Source: an uncultured Lachnospiraceae bacterium
Lineage (GTDB): Bacteria > Bacillota > Clostridia > Lachnospirales > Lachnospiraceae
DNA: 64,000 bases
Assembly (NCBI GenBank): GCA_902778165.1
Contig: CACYWQ010000012.1
Span: 39,156 to 103,155, forward strand
Direction of reading: 5' to 3'
Each line of letters starts with the position of its first letter. The stretch's first letter is position 1. A program made the translations under genes and the position numbers. Shown in pieces: positions 46,701 through 55,021 of the stretch. A model generated the notes under the pieces. That model did no database searches and was not told where the DNA came from. It was given only the letters and a program-made list of their open reading frames with translations.

Positions 46701-47042
46701 AAGGAAGAGGCACTGCCTTTGATTAAGAGATTCTATGATCTTGGATTTAACATAGAAGCGACTATAGGAACTGCTGACTATCTTAAGGAGCACGGCATCA
46801 AGACTAGAGTGCGTCATAAGTTAAGCGAAGGATCTGATGAGATATTAAGATCCATCAAGGCAGGTTATGTCAGTTACGTGATCAATACAAGAGCTATTCT
46901 TTCGGGTGTTCATTATGAGGACGGCGTAGCCATAAGACGTTGTGCCACTCAGAATAACGTGACGATGTTCACATCTTTGGATACGGTAAGAGTGCTGCTT
47001 GATGTACTTGAGGAGGTGACCGTAAGTGTCGATGAATTATAA
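43767..47042 (+). CDS. carB: carbamoyl-phosphate synthase large subunit
   Basis: A 1091-residue enzyme with two homologous ATP-grasp halves. N-half: [59 protein letters not shown]. C-half: [55 protein letters not shown]. The C-terminal allosteric MGS-like domain ends at [11 protein letters not shown]. ATG 43767 is the natural start ([16 protein letters not shown]), with AAGGAG eight bases upstream. It overlaps carA and purF (17 bases), forming carA-carB-purF. Confidence 0.97.
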   Translation: [1091 protein letters not shown]

Positions 47043-48432
47043 TGATGACAGACCGCATGAGGAATGCGGAGTATTCGGCATGTATGATCTAAGCGGCGAT
47101 AATGTGGCCGATTCAATATACTACGGTCTGTATGCACTTCAGCACAGAGGCCAGGAGTCTTGCGGTATCGCTGTATCTGATACGGAAGGAGATAAGGGCA
47201 ATGTATCCTGCTATAAGGATATGGGCCTTCTTAATGAGGCATTCTCGCATGAAAGATTGCATTCGTTAAACGGCAATATAGGTGTGGGACATGTTAGATA
47301 TTCTACGACAGGTAATTCCGTAAGAGAGAATGCGCAGCCTCTTGTTATCAATTACGTCAAGGGTGTACTGGGGCTTGCTCATAACGGCAATCTTATCAAT
47401 GCCACGGAACTTAGAGAGGAACTGGCATATACGGGTGCGATATTCCAGACCACGATAGACTCTGAGGTCATAGCCTATATAATCGCAAGAGAGCGTCTTA
47501 ATTGCGGTTCGGTTGAAGAGGCCGTGGCCAGAAGTATGGATAGAATTAAGGGTGCATACTCGCTTGTCATAATGTCACCACGTAAGCTCATAGGAGCCAG
47601 AGATCCTTACGGATTCAGACCGCTTGTGATAGGCAAAAAAGATGAGACTTACATATTTACATCAGAGTCATGCGCTCTTGACACCATCGGGGCGACCTAT
47701 ATAAGGGATGTGGAACCCGGTGAAGTAGTGACAATAGACTCAGAGGGTAAGCTTAATTCAGATCGCAGCAGATGTTTACCCGAGAGCAAGAGAGGAAGAT
47801 GTGTATTTGAGTACATATATTTCTCTAGACCGGACAGTTATTTCGACGGAGTGAGCGTATATAAGTCAAGAGTATTGGCCGGTAAGTATCTGGCCATAGA
47901 TTCACCTGTGGAAGCCGATATCGTGACAGGCGTGCCGGATTCAGGACTTCAGGCAGCCATAGGATATGCACATGAGTCGGGAATACCTTATGCGCAGGCA
48001 TTTATCAAGAACTCATATGTCGGAAGGACGTTTATTAAGCCGGCACAGGAAGCAAGGGTTAACAGTGTTCGTGTTAAACTTAATGCTTTAAGAGAAGTGG
48101 TGGACGGTAAGCGAATAATAATGATTGATGACTCTATAGTAAGAGGCACGACTTCCGACAGGATAGTCAGAATGTTAAGAGAAGCGGGCGCTAAGGAAGT
48201 ACATATGCGAGTAAGTTCTCCGCCTTTTTTACATCCTTGTTTCTTCGGAACAGATGTACCGGATGAAGATCAGCTTCTGGCTTATAATCGCTCTCTTGAA
48301 GATATACGTAAGATCATCGGAGCAGACAGCTTGGCTTATCTTGGTATAGACAGATTAAGCGAGATAGCCGGCGGACTTAACATCTGTACGGGTTGCTTTA
48401 CAGGCAAGTATCCGGTTGAGATTAGTGATTAA
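47026..48432 (+). CDS. purF: amidophosphoribosyltransferase
   Basis: A 468-residue enzyme that starts purine synthesis by moving glutamine's amide to PRPP. A short propeptide precedes the nucleophile Cys in EECGVFG, then LQHRGQESCGI, HVRYSTTG, the PRPP motif MIDDSIVRGTTSDRIV and C-terminal CFTGKYP. The GTG at 47026 is favoured because AGGAGGT lies nine bases upstream; ATG 47032 is less well placed. The 17-base overlap with carB ties purine to pyrimidine supply of glutamine nitrogen. A terminator follows at 48461. Confidence 0.95.
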   Translation: MSMNYNDDRPHEECGVFGMYDLSGDNVADSIYYGLYALQHRGQESCGIAVSDTEGDKGNVSCYKDMGLLNEAFSHERLHSLNGNIGVGHVRYSTTGNSVRENAQPLVINYVKGVLGLAHNGNLINATELREELAYTGAIFQTTIDSEVIAYIIARERLNCGSVEEAVARSMDRIKGAYSLVIMSPRKLIGARDPYGFRPLVIGKKDETYIFTSESCALDTIGATYIRDVEPGEVVTIDSEGKLNSDRSRCLPESKRGRCVFEYIYFSRPDSYFDGVSVYKSRVLAGKYLAIDSPVEADIVTGVPDSGLQAAIGYAHESGIPYAQAFIKNSYVGRTFIKPAQEARVNSVRVKLNALREVVDGKRIIMIDDSIVRGTTSDRIVRMLREAGAKEVHMRVSSPPFLHPCFFGTDVPDEDQLLAYNRSLEDIRKIIGADSLAYLGIDRLSEIAGGLNICTGCFTGKYPVEISD

Positions 48433-48460
48433 GAAATAAATATGGCATTATGAAATAAAG

Positions 48461-48494
48461 GCAAGAGCGTCTGTTGAGTATGCTCTTGCTTTTT
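48461..48494 (+). terminator. terminator after purF, directly before the luxR-type gene
   Basis: An 8-bp stem GCAAGAGC / GCTCTTGC with a 13-base loop, followed by TTTTT. Only about 20 bases separate it from the next start, so the regulator must be reached by readthrough or by an undetected promoter upstream of the hairpin. Confidence 0.8.
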
Positions 48495-48514
48495 GCATAT
48501 AAGGAGGAGTTAAT

Positions 48515-49264
48515 ATGAGAACGTTGGATACAAATGATTGGATTTTTTTAAACAGCATAATTTATAAGATTTATACTATGAATAATATCGATGATATGAG
48601 AGAACAGTTCTTAGAACAGATGAAGATGCTTATAGACTATGACAGCGCGGACTTTCTGTTGGCATCTCCCGATGGTGAGAATAAGCTTGTTTCGCCCGTG
48701 CTTTTTAACTGTGAAGAAGATATGTCAATTGCATATGAAGAACTGGATTACAGTCGCGGAATACTATACAGCGGTAAGACACTGATATACAGAGAAACAG
48801 ATATTATCGATGATTCCAAGAGAGTAGAGACCGACTATTATAAGAAAGTATATAAGACCAATAACTGGCATTATTCGTTGCAGATGGTTCTTGCAAGAAA
48901 GAAGGAATTTGTCGGTGTGATCACATTCTACAGGTCTATCGGGAAGGATGATTTCGTATATGATGATATATTTATTCTTGATCTGTTGAAGGATCATTTG
49001 GCATACAGACTATATCAGCAGAAAAAAAGCGGTAATCTGGTAAGCGAAAAATTATCAGTTGCGGGAGCGACCGAGAAATACAATTTAACCAGAAGAGAAG
49101 AGACAATACTGCGTCTTCTCATGGAGGGGAGAGATAATGTTACGATATGTGATTCACTGGTCATTTCAGAGAATACACTTAAGAAGCATATTCTTAATCT
49201 CTACCGCAAATTAGGTATAAATAACAGGGTAGGTCTTTTCAAAATGATTAGAGAAAAGGACTAA
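48515..49264 (+). CDS. LuxR-family regulator with GAF-like sensor domain
   Basis: A 249-residue transcription factor. Residues about 15-165 look like a GAF/PAS-type sensor domain; residues about 186-249 are a LuxR-type helix-turn-helix (YNLTRREETILRLLMEGRDNVTI, ENTLKKHILNLYRKLGINNR, abridged). It lacks a receiver domain, so it senses a ligand or another protein directly. It has AAGGAGG before the ATG. It sits between purF and the P-II/pot operon, so regulation of these nitrogen genes is likely. Inverted repeats next to neighbouring promoters could be its operators, which is inference. Confidence 0.85.
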   Translation: MRTLDTNDWIFLNSIIYKIYTMNNIDDMREQFLEQMKMLIDYDSADFLLASPDGENKLVSPVLFNCEEDMSIAYEELDYSRGILYSGKTLIYRETDIIDDSKRVETDYYKKVYKTNNWHYSLQMVLARKKEFVGVITFYRSIGKDDFVYDDIFILDLLKDHLAYRLYQQKKSGNLVSEKLSVAGATEKYNLTRREETILRLLMEGRDNVTICDSLVISENTLKKHILNLYRKLGINNRVGLFKMIREKD

Positions 49265-49266
49265 TT

Positions 49267-49281
49267 CTACTTAAAAAGTAG
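49267..49281 (+). promoter_or_regulatory. inverted repeat upstream of the P-II gene
   Basis: CTACTT-AAA-AAGTAG lies three bases after the luxR stop and about 25 bases before the -35 box of the P-II promoter. A similar repeat, ACTACT-TATTT-AGTAGT, lies at 54962-54978 upstream of the second OCD gene. Confidence 0.35.
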
Positions 49282-49305
49282 TAGAAAAATGGTATTTTTG
49301 GTTTG

Positions 49306-49334
49306 TTGAAATGCTATTGGTAATGTTTTATATT
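49306..49334 (+). promoter_or_regulatory. promoter of the P-II/pot operon
   Basis: TTGAAA (49306-49311) and TATATT (49329-49334) with 17 bases between. The strong terminator hairpin at 49369 starts about 28 bases after the predicted start, so the operon depends on readthrough. Confidence 0.5.
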
Positions 49335-49368
49335 ACTCGTATCAAATAAATAGCGAAAAGAAGTGGCA

Positions 49369-49404
49369 AGAGGGCTGTATTTAATGTACAGCCCTCTTTT
49401 TTTT
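49369..49404 (+). terminator. terminator/attenuator in the P-II/pot leader
   Basis: An 11-bp perfect stem AGAGGGCTGTA / TACAGCCCTCT, loop TTTAATG, followed by eight Ts. It lies between the promoter and the ribosome site (AAGGAGG, about 49430) of the P-II gene, so expression should depend on how often polymerase passes it. Confidence 0.85.
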
Positions 49405-49443
49405 ACAGGATAGCAGCCTAAAGATATTAAGGAGGATAAAAGT

Positions 49444-49794
49444 ATGAAAGAATTAATTATCATTATCAGGCCTGAGAAGTTGGAAGACGTTAAGAATGTT
49501 TTGGATAAAGTTCATTGCGGCGGAATGACATTATCAACGGCAATGGGTTGCGGAACACAGAAGGGATCCGTTGAAGGTACGGTTAATGAGATTAAGGGTC
49601 TTAAGACTACTATTAACCTTCTCCCCAAGATCAAGGTTGAAGTAGTGGTATCTGATAAGGATGTTGAGACTGTGATCATGAGTATCAGAGAGATCTGTGC
49701 GACCGATCATGTCGGAGACGGAAAGATATTCATAAGGAACATAGAAGATGCCATAAGGATTCGTACAGGTGAAAGAGGTGTGAAGGCTCTATAA
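49444..49794 (+). CDS. P-II nitrogen regulatory protein
   Basis: A 116-residue stand-alone P-II family protein (KELIIIIRPEKLEDVKNVLD, AMGCGTQKG, LLPKIKVEVVVSDKD, VGDGKIFIRNIEDAIRIRTGERG). Its T-loop has no Tyr in the uridylylation position and differs from the amtB-fused copy, so it is unlikely to be uridylylated. P-II proteins sense 2-oxoglutarate and ATP/ADP. It is the first gene of the operon with potABCD, 13 bases before potA, so it may control the transporter. The fused P-II of AmtB has the same core but a longer T-loop. Confidence 0.93.
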   Translation: MKELIIIIRPEKLEDVKNVLDKVHCGGMTLSTAMGCGTQKGSVEGTVNEIKGLKTTINLLPKIKVEVVVSDKDVETVIMSIREICATDHVGDGKIFIRNIEDAIRIRTGERGVKAL

Positions 49795-49807
49795 CGGAGG
49801 TGTTCGC

Positions 49808-50917
49808 ATGGGAACAATTATTGAATTAACAGGTGTAAATAAAATATACGGAACAAACCATGTGGTCAAGGATTTAAACCTTACGGTTGAAGAAGGTGAG
49901 TTCCTTACACTCCTTGGTTCATCCGGATGTGGCAAGACTACTACTCTTAGAATGATAGCAGGATTTGAGGGACCCACAACCGGATCGATCAAGGTTGAGG
50001 GTGAATCGATAGAGGAGAAAGAGCCGTTTGAGAGAAATGTCAATACAGTATTTCAGACATATGCGCTTTTTCCGCATAAGACCATATTTGACAACATAGC
50101 TTACGGTTTAAAGATGAAGAAGGTGCCTAAGGCTGAGATCAAGCAGAGAGTTCTTGAGATGATGGATATGGTTCAGTTAACGGGATTTGAGAACAGATAT
50201 CCGAGTCAGTTATCAGGCGGACAGAAACAGAGGGTTGCCATAGCCAGAGCGCTTATTAACAGGCCAAGAGTATTACTGTTAGATGAACCGTTGGGAGCGC
50301 TTGACCTTAAGCTCAGAAAGCAGATGCAGCTTGAACTTAAGAGATTGCAGAAGAAGCTCAATATTACATTCATATATGTAACGCATGATCAGGAAGAAGC
50401 TCTGACAATGAGCGACAGAATCGCAATAATGCATGATGGAGTTATTGATCAGTTGGCAAGTCCCAAAGACATATATGAACATCCCGCAACAAGATTCGTT
50501 GCAACGTTTATAGGTGAGACAAATACATATGACGGTTGTGTCACAAGTATGTCGGATGGAATTGCCACAGTTACCCTTGAGAACGGTGCTGTCAGAGTTA
50601 AATGTGACGACAGTTTCAATATTCTGGAATATGCCACTGTATCGGTAAGACCTGAGAGCATGAGATTTGATACCAAGCCCCATGAAGGATTTGAACTTGT
50701 GGCGGTGGTTAAGGATTTCATATATGTGGGTTCTGTTCTTAAATGTATTGTGTCCCTTCCAAACGGAAATGAACTTAAGATAGAGAGATTGTCCGGTCAG
50801 GAATTACCTGAGATAGGAAGCAGGATTTATCCTTATTGGGATCCCATGGACGGAGTATTGATACACAATGACAGTTACAAGATATTTAAGGCATTGGATG
50901 AGATCAAACTTGCGTAA
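49808..50917 (+). CDS. potA: ABC transporter ATPase, PotA-type (spermidine/putrescine)
   Basis: A 369-residue ABC ATPase: Walker A GSSGCGKTT (about 38-46), Q-loop FQTYALFPHKT, signature LSGGQKQRVAIARAL, Walker B VLLLDEPLGALD, H-loop VTHDQEEAL. The C-terminal regulatory TOBE-like region (about 240-369) fits PotA. It powers uptake of polyamines or similar cations. GGAGG lies before ATG 49808. It is followed by potB, potC and potD. Confidence 0.93.
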   Translation: MGTIIELTGVNKIYGTNHVVKDLNLTVEEGEFLTLLGSSGCGKTTTLRMIAGFEGPTTGSIKVEGESIEEKEPFERNVNTVFQTYALFPHKTIFDNIAYGLKMKKVPKAEIKQRVLEMMDMVQLTGFENRYPSQLSGGQKQRVAIARALINRPRVLLLDEPLGALDLKLRKQMQLELKRLQKKLNITFIYVTHDQEEALTMSDRIAIMHDGVIDQLASPKDIYEHPATRFVATFIGETNTYDGCVTSMSDGIATVTLENGAVRVKCDDSFNILEYATVSVRPESMRFDTKPHEGFELVAVVKDFIYVGSVLKCIVSLPNGNELKIERLSGQELPEIGSRIYPYWDPMDGVLIHNDSYKIFKALDEIKLA

Positions 50918-50946
50918 AAAATAAACAAACGAAAGGAAGGCCGCTT

Positions 50947-51822
50947 ATGAAGAAAATATCAAAGCATGAGTTTAAATCAAATACGATGCCGGCCATAGTA
51001 ACGGTTGGCCCGGTGGCATTATTGCTACTTCTTCTGGTGCTGGCTCCTTTGATATTTGTTACCGTAATGAGTTTCTGTCAGACGGATGAATTCTATAACG
51101 TCGTATACAGATTCACTTCGGTAAACTATAGCAAACTGTTTTCACCTGATTACATTAAGATATACGGTCAGTCATTATTAATAGCATTTATAACAACACT
51201 TATATGTGTCTTAATAGGTTATCCGTTTTCTTATGTTATAGCGAGAACAAAGAGTAAGAAAAGACAGTTGTTTTATATGTTGGTCATCATTCCTTTCTGG
51301 ACCAACTCTCTTATAAGAATATACGGATGGAGAACATTCTTAGGAAGCAGCGGTTGGCTTAATAAGTTATTAATGTCAATGGGTGTTGCAGTCGAACCGA
51401 TTGAACTGTTGTATAAGACGGGTACTACGGTCCTGGGTATGGTGTATTGCTTTATACCCTTTATGGTTCTTCCACTGTATACGGCAATCGAGAAATTAGA
51501 TGCAAGTCTTCTGGAAGCATCATCCGATCTTGGTGCAAGACCGGTTAAGACTTTATTTGAAGTAATACTTCCCCTTACTTCAAGCGGAATATTCTCAGGA
51601 TGCATAATGGTATTCATCCCGTGTCTCGGATACTTCTTCGTATCGAATATCCTTGGCGGAGGTAATACTGATATGATAGGTAACCTGATTGAGAGGCAGT
51701 TTAAGAGTGCAAATAACTGGCCCCTTGGTGCAGCGTTATCAATCATTCTCATTGTCGTGACACTGATACTTGTCAAGATATACCAGAAGCTTGGCGGCGA
51801 TATGGACAGTCTTGGAGTATAG
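50947..51822 (+). CDS. potB: ABC transporter permease, PotB-type
   Basis: A 291-residue permease with six membrane helices (first about 20-40). The EAA loop lies at EASSDLGARPVKTLFEVILP, the contact site with PotA. The extracytoplasmic loop between helices 1 and 2 (FCQTDEFYNVVYRFTS) is as in PotB. It pairs with PotC. The gap to potA is 29 bases with a good ribosome site (GAAAGGAAGG). Confidence 0.93.
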   Translation: MKKISKHEFKSNTMPAIVTVGPVALLLLLLVLAPLIFVTVMSFCQTDEFYNVVYRFTSVNYSKLFSPDYIKIYGQSLLIAFITTLICVLIGYPFSYVIARTKSKKRQLFYMLVIIPFWTNSLIRIYGWRTFLGSSGWLNKLLMSMGVAVEPIELLYKTGTTVLGMVYCFIPFMVLPLYTAIEKLDASLLEASSDLGARPVKTLFEVILPLTSSGIFSGCIMVFIPCLGYFFVSNILGGGNTDMIGNLIERQFKSANNWPLGAALSIILIVVTLILVKIYQKLGGDMDSLGV

Positions 51823-51831
51823 GAGGCTTAT

Positions 51832-52638
51832 ATGAGAAAAGCTAAGAAAGAAAAGAGAATAAAAAGACTAAGCATAGTGTTCTGTTCATTGGTTTATCTG
51901 TTCTTGTTTCTGCCTATATTTGTTGTAGTATCAAATTCATTTAATGCTACAACGACCAAGCCGTACCTAAGCTGGAAAGGATTCACTTTAGATTGGTATG
52001 TTAAGCTTTGGGACAATTCGGCGTTGCTTGAATCATTCGGCAACACGATCATCATTGCAATTGCCAGTACTATCCTCGCCACAATAATAGGTACGCTTGG
52101 TGCGGTAGGAATTTATAGATATAAGTTTAAGGGTAAGGGAATTATCAACGGTCTGTTGTATATTCCGGTAGTTATTCCCGAGATTGTTATAGGTATTGCA
52201 TTATTAACTATATTTACCAATGCCAATGTTCCAAGAGGCATGCTTACATTAATCCTTTCACATGTAAGTTTCAGCGTGCCTTATGTAATATTCAATGTAC
52301 GGGCAAGGCTGTCGGGATATGATAAATCAATCGAAGAAGCGAGTATGGATCTTGGAGCGAACAGAGTTGTTACTTTCTTTGAGATAACTCTTCCGGTGTT
52401 GGCACCGGGTATTGCAGGAGGAGCATTACTTGCATTTACCCTTTCAATTGATGATGTAATAATCAGTTATTTTGTGAACGGACAGACCAAGACATATCCT
52501 CTTAAGGTTATGGAAAGTATTAAAAGTGGTGTTTCTCCGGATGTAAATGCGCTCTCAACACTTGTGCTGATCGGAACGATTGCACTGGTGTATATAACGC
52601 AGAGCGGAATATTATCCGGTAAGCATAATAAAATCTGA
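51832..52638 (+). CDS. potC: ABC transporter permease, PotC-type
   Basis: A 268-residue permease with six membrane helices and an EAA loop (EEASMDLGANRVVTFFEITLP). The SFNATTTKPYLSWKGFTLDWYVKL region after the first helix is typical of PotC. It starts nine bases after potB with AGGAGG upstream. PotB and PotC together form the channel of the transporter. Confidence 0.93.
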   Translation: MRKAKKEKRIKRLSIVFCSLVYLFLFLPIFVVVSNSFNATTTKPYLSWKGFTLDWYVKLWDNSALLESFGNTIIIAIASTILATIIGTLGAVGIYRYKFKGKGIINGLLYIPVVIPEIVIGIALLTIFTNANVPRGMLTLILSHVSFSVPYVIFNVRARLSGYDKSIEEASMDLGANRVVTFFEITLPVLAPGIAGGALLAFTLSIDDVIISYFVNGQTKTYPLKVMESIKSGVSPDVNALSTLVLIGTIALVYITQSGILSGKHNKI

Positions 52639-52664
52639 CAACAGATTTACGAGGAGGAAAAAAT

Positions 52665-53729
52665 ATGAAGAAAAGGATTTTAGCAGCATTAGTTTCATTA
52701 TCACTTGCAGCGTTGAGTATGACAGGATGCGGCTCATCGAATGGAGGAGGTGCTTCAACGGATCAGGGCGAATTGAATATCTTTGTATGGACCGAGTACC
52801 TGCCGGATTCTGTTGTTGAGAAATTTGAAAAGGAAACAGGAATTAAGGTAAATGTTTCGACATATTCTTCAAATGAAGATATGCTTGCCAAGGTTAAGTC
52901 CGAGACAGCCGGAGCATATGATCTGCTTGTCCCCAGTGATTATATGGTAGCACAGCTTATTGCTCAGGATATGCTTAAGGAACTTGATTTTGAGCAGTTA
53001 CCGAACTTCTCTCATATAGGTGAGAGTTACAAGAACCCGTCTTATGATCCCGGTAATGTGTATTCGATTCCTTATATGGGTGGTGCCGGTGCAATAGTTG
53101 TTAATACGGATAAAGTGGATATGGATATAACAAGTTATGCTGATCTTTTTGATCCTTCCTTGGAAGGACAGTTGGTGGTGCTTGATGACTTCCGTGCTGT
53201 TATCGGTATGACATCCAAAGCTTTGGGATATGACCTTAATGAGACAGACCCGGATAAGTTAACTGAGGTGTCCGATAAGTTAATGGAACTTAAGAAAAAC
53301 GTTGTGCTCTATGATTCGGATTCACCTAAAAGTGCGCTTATATCAGGCGATTGTGCTGCCGGTATGATTTGGAGTGCGGAAGTAGCAATGGCAATGGAAG
53401 AGGTTCCTTCGATTGAAGTAATATATCCTACAGAGGGTGCATATTTATTTTTTGATAACTGGGTTGTGACCAAAGAATCTCCTAACTATGATAATGCACT
53501 TAAGTGGATGAACTTTATTATGGAGCCTGAGAACATGGAACTTGTTCTCGCTGAGTTCCCATATCTCTGCGCCAACACAGATGCAGTAGCTAACATGGGT
53601 GAGGAGTACAGCGGCAATCCCGCCAAGAATCCTCCGTCAGATGCTATCGCTAAGGGAAGCTATGTAGAGAATCTCGACAGTGCAACTCTCGATATCTATA
53701 ACGAGATGTGGACTAAACTTAAAGAGTAA
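52665..53729 (+). CDS. potD: polyamine-type substrate-binding lipoprotein, PotD-type
   Basis: A 354-residue lipoprotein of the PotD/PotF family. The signal peptide ends in a lipobox with Cys22 (LSMTGC). The mature domain starts with LNIFVWTEYLPDSVVEKFEKETG, a family hallmark, and continues with SYADLFDP and YPTEGAYLFFDNW. It should bind spermidine, putrescine or a related amine. Substrate residues were not compared with known structures, so the exact ligand is not assigned. GAGGAGG precedes ATG 52665; a hairpin follows before OCD1. Confidence 0.93.
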   Translation: MKKRILAALVSLSLAALSMTGCGSSNGGGASTDQGELNIFVWTEYLPDSVVEKFEKETGIKVNVSTYSSNEDMLAKVKSETAGAYDLLVPSDYMVAQLIAQDMLKELDFEQLPNFSHIGESYKNPSYDPGNVYSIPYMGGAGAIVVNTDKVDMDITSYADLFDPSLEGQLVVLDDFRAVIGMTSKALGYDLNETDPDKLTEVSDKLMELKKNVVLYDSDSPKSALISGDCAAGMIWSAEVAMAMEEVPSIEVIYPTEGAYLFFDNWVVTKESPNYDNALKWMNFIMEPENMELVLAEFPYLCANTDAVANMGEEYSGNPAKNPPSDAIAKGSYVENLDSATLDIYNEMWTKLKE

Positions 53730-53762
53730 TCATCTTTGTCAACTTCATAATTATAGGCAAAA

Positions 53763-53792
53763 GACCCGGGATAGTACCTACTGTCCCGGGTC
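53763..53792 (+). other. hairpin between potD and the first OCD gene
   Basis: A 12-bp stem GACCCGGGATAG / CTGTCCCGGGTC (one G-U pair) with a six-base loop. No U-run follows, so it may stabilise the mRNA end or partly separate potD from OCD1. Confidence 0.6.
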
Positions 53793-53813
53793 GACAATTA
53801 AAGGAGGTATTAA

Positions 53814-54962
53814 ATGGCTATAGATTTCTTATATCTAAGTGAAAAAGACATGATCGATGCAGGCGTACTCGATGCCAAGGGATGTGTTGAGGCCATGAGA
53901 GATGTCATGAGCCTGTTTGGTAAGGGGGATTTCCTGCTTGGCGGTCCTAAGAACGATGAACACGGATTACAGATGAATTTTCCTAAGGCTAAGGATATAG
54001 AGGGTTTCCCTCTTGATAACGGGCCTGACAGAAGATTCAATGCCATGCCGGCTTATCTTGGCGGAAGATTCCATATGGCAGGACAGAAGTGGTACGGTTC
54101 TAATCATGCCAATTTAAGTAAGGGCCTGCCAAGGTCCATTCTTATGGCAACTCTTAATGATGTTGATACCGGTGCGCCTGTGGCATATATGTCAGCCAAC
54201 TTACTAAGTGCAATGAGAACGGGAGCCATGCCTGCCATGGCAGCATCATATCTTGCCAATAAAGACTCAGAGGTACTTACCATACTGGGTCCAGGTGTTA
54301 TCAATAAATGTGCCTTGATGTGTTATATGGCTGTTCTGCCTGATATTAAGAAAGTCAAGATCAAGGGCAGTAGTCCCACATCGGCTTCGACTCTGTCCAT
54401 GAAAGCTTTTATAGAGGAGAAATATCCGCAGATCAAAGAGATAGAAATATGTAAGACGTTGGAAGAGGCATGTCGTGATTCTGATGTTGTAAGTGAGGCC
54501 ATGTCCGTGACTCCGGATAAGGCCGAGGAATTCCATCTTGATTGGTTTAAAAAGGGAGCATCCATATTCTCTATGGGCAGCTTCTTATACAGAGATTTCG
54601 ATGAACTTATCGGAACCACCATGGTTGTAGATAACTACGGAATGTATGATAAGTACATGAACAACTTCATCGCAAGAGGACCGGTTGATGAACTCGGCAA
54701 CAAGCGTGAGTGGGTAATCATGGGTATCCATTTTGTTCATCTTGTAAGAGAAGGTAAGATCAAGAGAGAGCAAGTCCTTAATCTCTGCGATATTGTCAAC
54801 GGAATCACTCCGGGCAGAAGGACGCATGATGAAATCGTTATGTGCAGCAGCGGAGGAATGCCTATAGAGGATGTTGCATGGGGTTATGATTGTTATAAGA
54901 AGGCTTTAAAGCTTGGAATAGGTACAAAACTTAACCTATGGGATGAGCCGTATTTAAGATAA
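53814..54962 (+). CDS. ornithine cyclodeaminase / mu-crystallin family enzyme (1)
   Basis: A 382-residue NAD(P)-dependent OCD-family protein. The N-terminal domain holds the conserved MPAYLGG...KWYGSN and RSILMATLNDVDTGAP regions; LTILGPGVINK is the Rossmann loop. Members make proline from ornithine, or reduce ketimines such as pyrroline- or piperideine-2-carboxylate. It sits between the Pot transporter and an oxidase cluster, so a role in amine or imino-acid metabolism is likely. I recall similar proteins being named tyramine oxidase subunit B, which I cannot verify. AGGAGG lies before the ATG; a close paralogue follows. Confidence 0.8.
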   Translation: MAIDFLYLSEKDMIDAGVLDAKGCVEAMRDVMSLFGKGDFLLGGPKNDEHGLQMNFPKAKDIEGFPLDNGPDRRFNAMPAYLGGRFHMAGQKWYGSNHANLSKGLPRSILMATLNDVDTGAPVAYMSANLLSAMRTGAMPAMAASYLANKDSEVLTILGPGVINKCALMCYMAVLPDIKKVKIKGSSPTSASTLSMKAFIEEKYPQIKEIEICKTLEEACRDSDVVSEAMSVTPDKAEEFHLDWFKKGASIFSMGSFLYRDFDELIGTTMVVDNYGMYDKYMNNFIARGPVDELGNKREWVIMGIHFVHLVREGKIKREQVLNLCDIVNGITPGRRTHDEIVMCSSGGMPIEDVAWGYDCYKKALKLGIGTKLNLWDEPYLR

Positions 54963-54978
54963 CTACTTATTTAGTAGT
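54962..54978 (+). promoter_or_regulatory. inverted repeat between the two OCD genes
   Basis: ACTACT-TATTT-AGTAGT overlaps the stop codon of OCD1 and lies 43 bases before the -35 of the next promoter. It resembles the repeat at 49267-49281. Confidence 0.35.
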
Positions 54979-55021
54979 ACATAAGCCACAAAATGAGTAT
55001 AAAAACGGTGAGAGTAAGTAA

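Noticed and set aside
48515-49264. Quorum-sensing LuxR
   Set aside because: The N-terminal part is GAF-like and no acyl-homoserine lactone domain or synthase is present.
53763-53792. Intrinsic terminator after potD
   Set aside because: The hairpin is strong but lacks a U-run on either strand at the right place.
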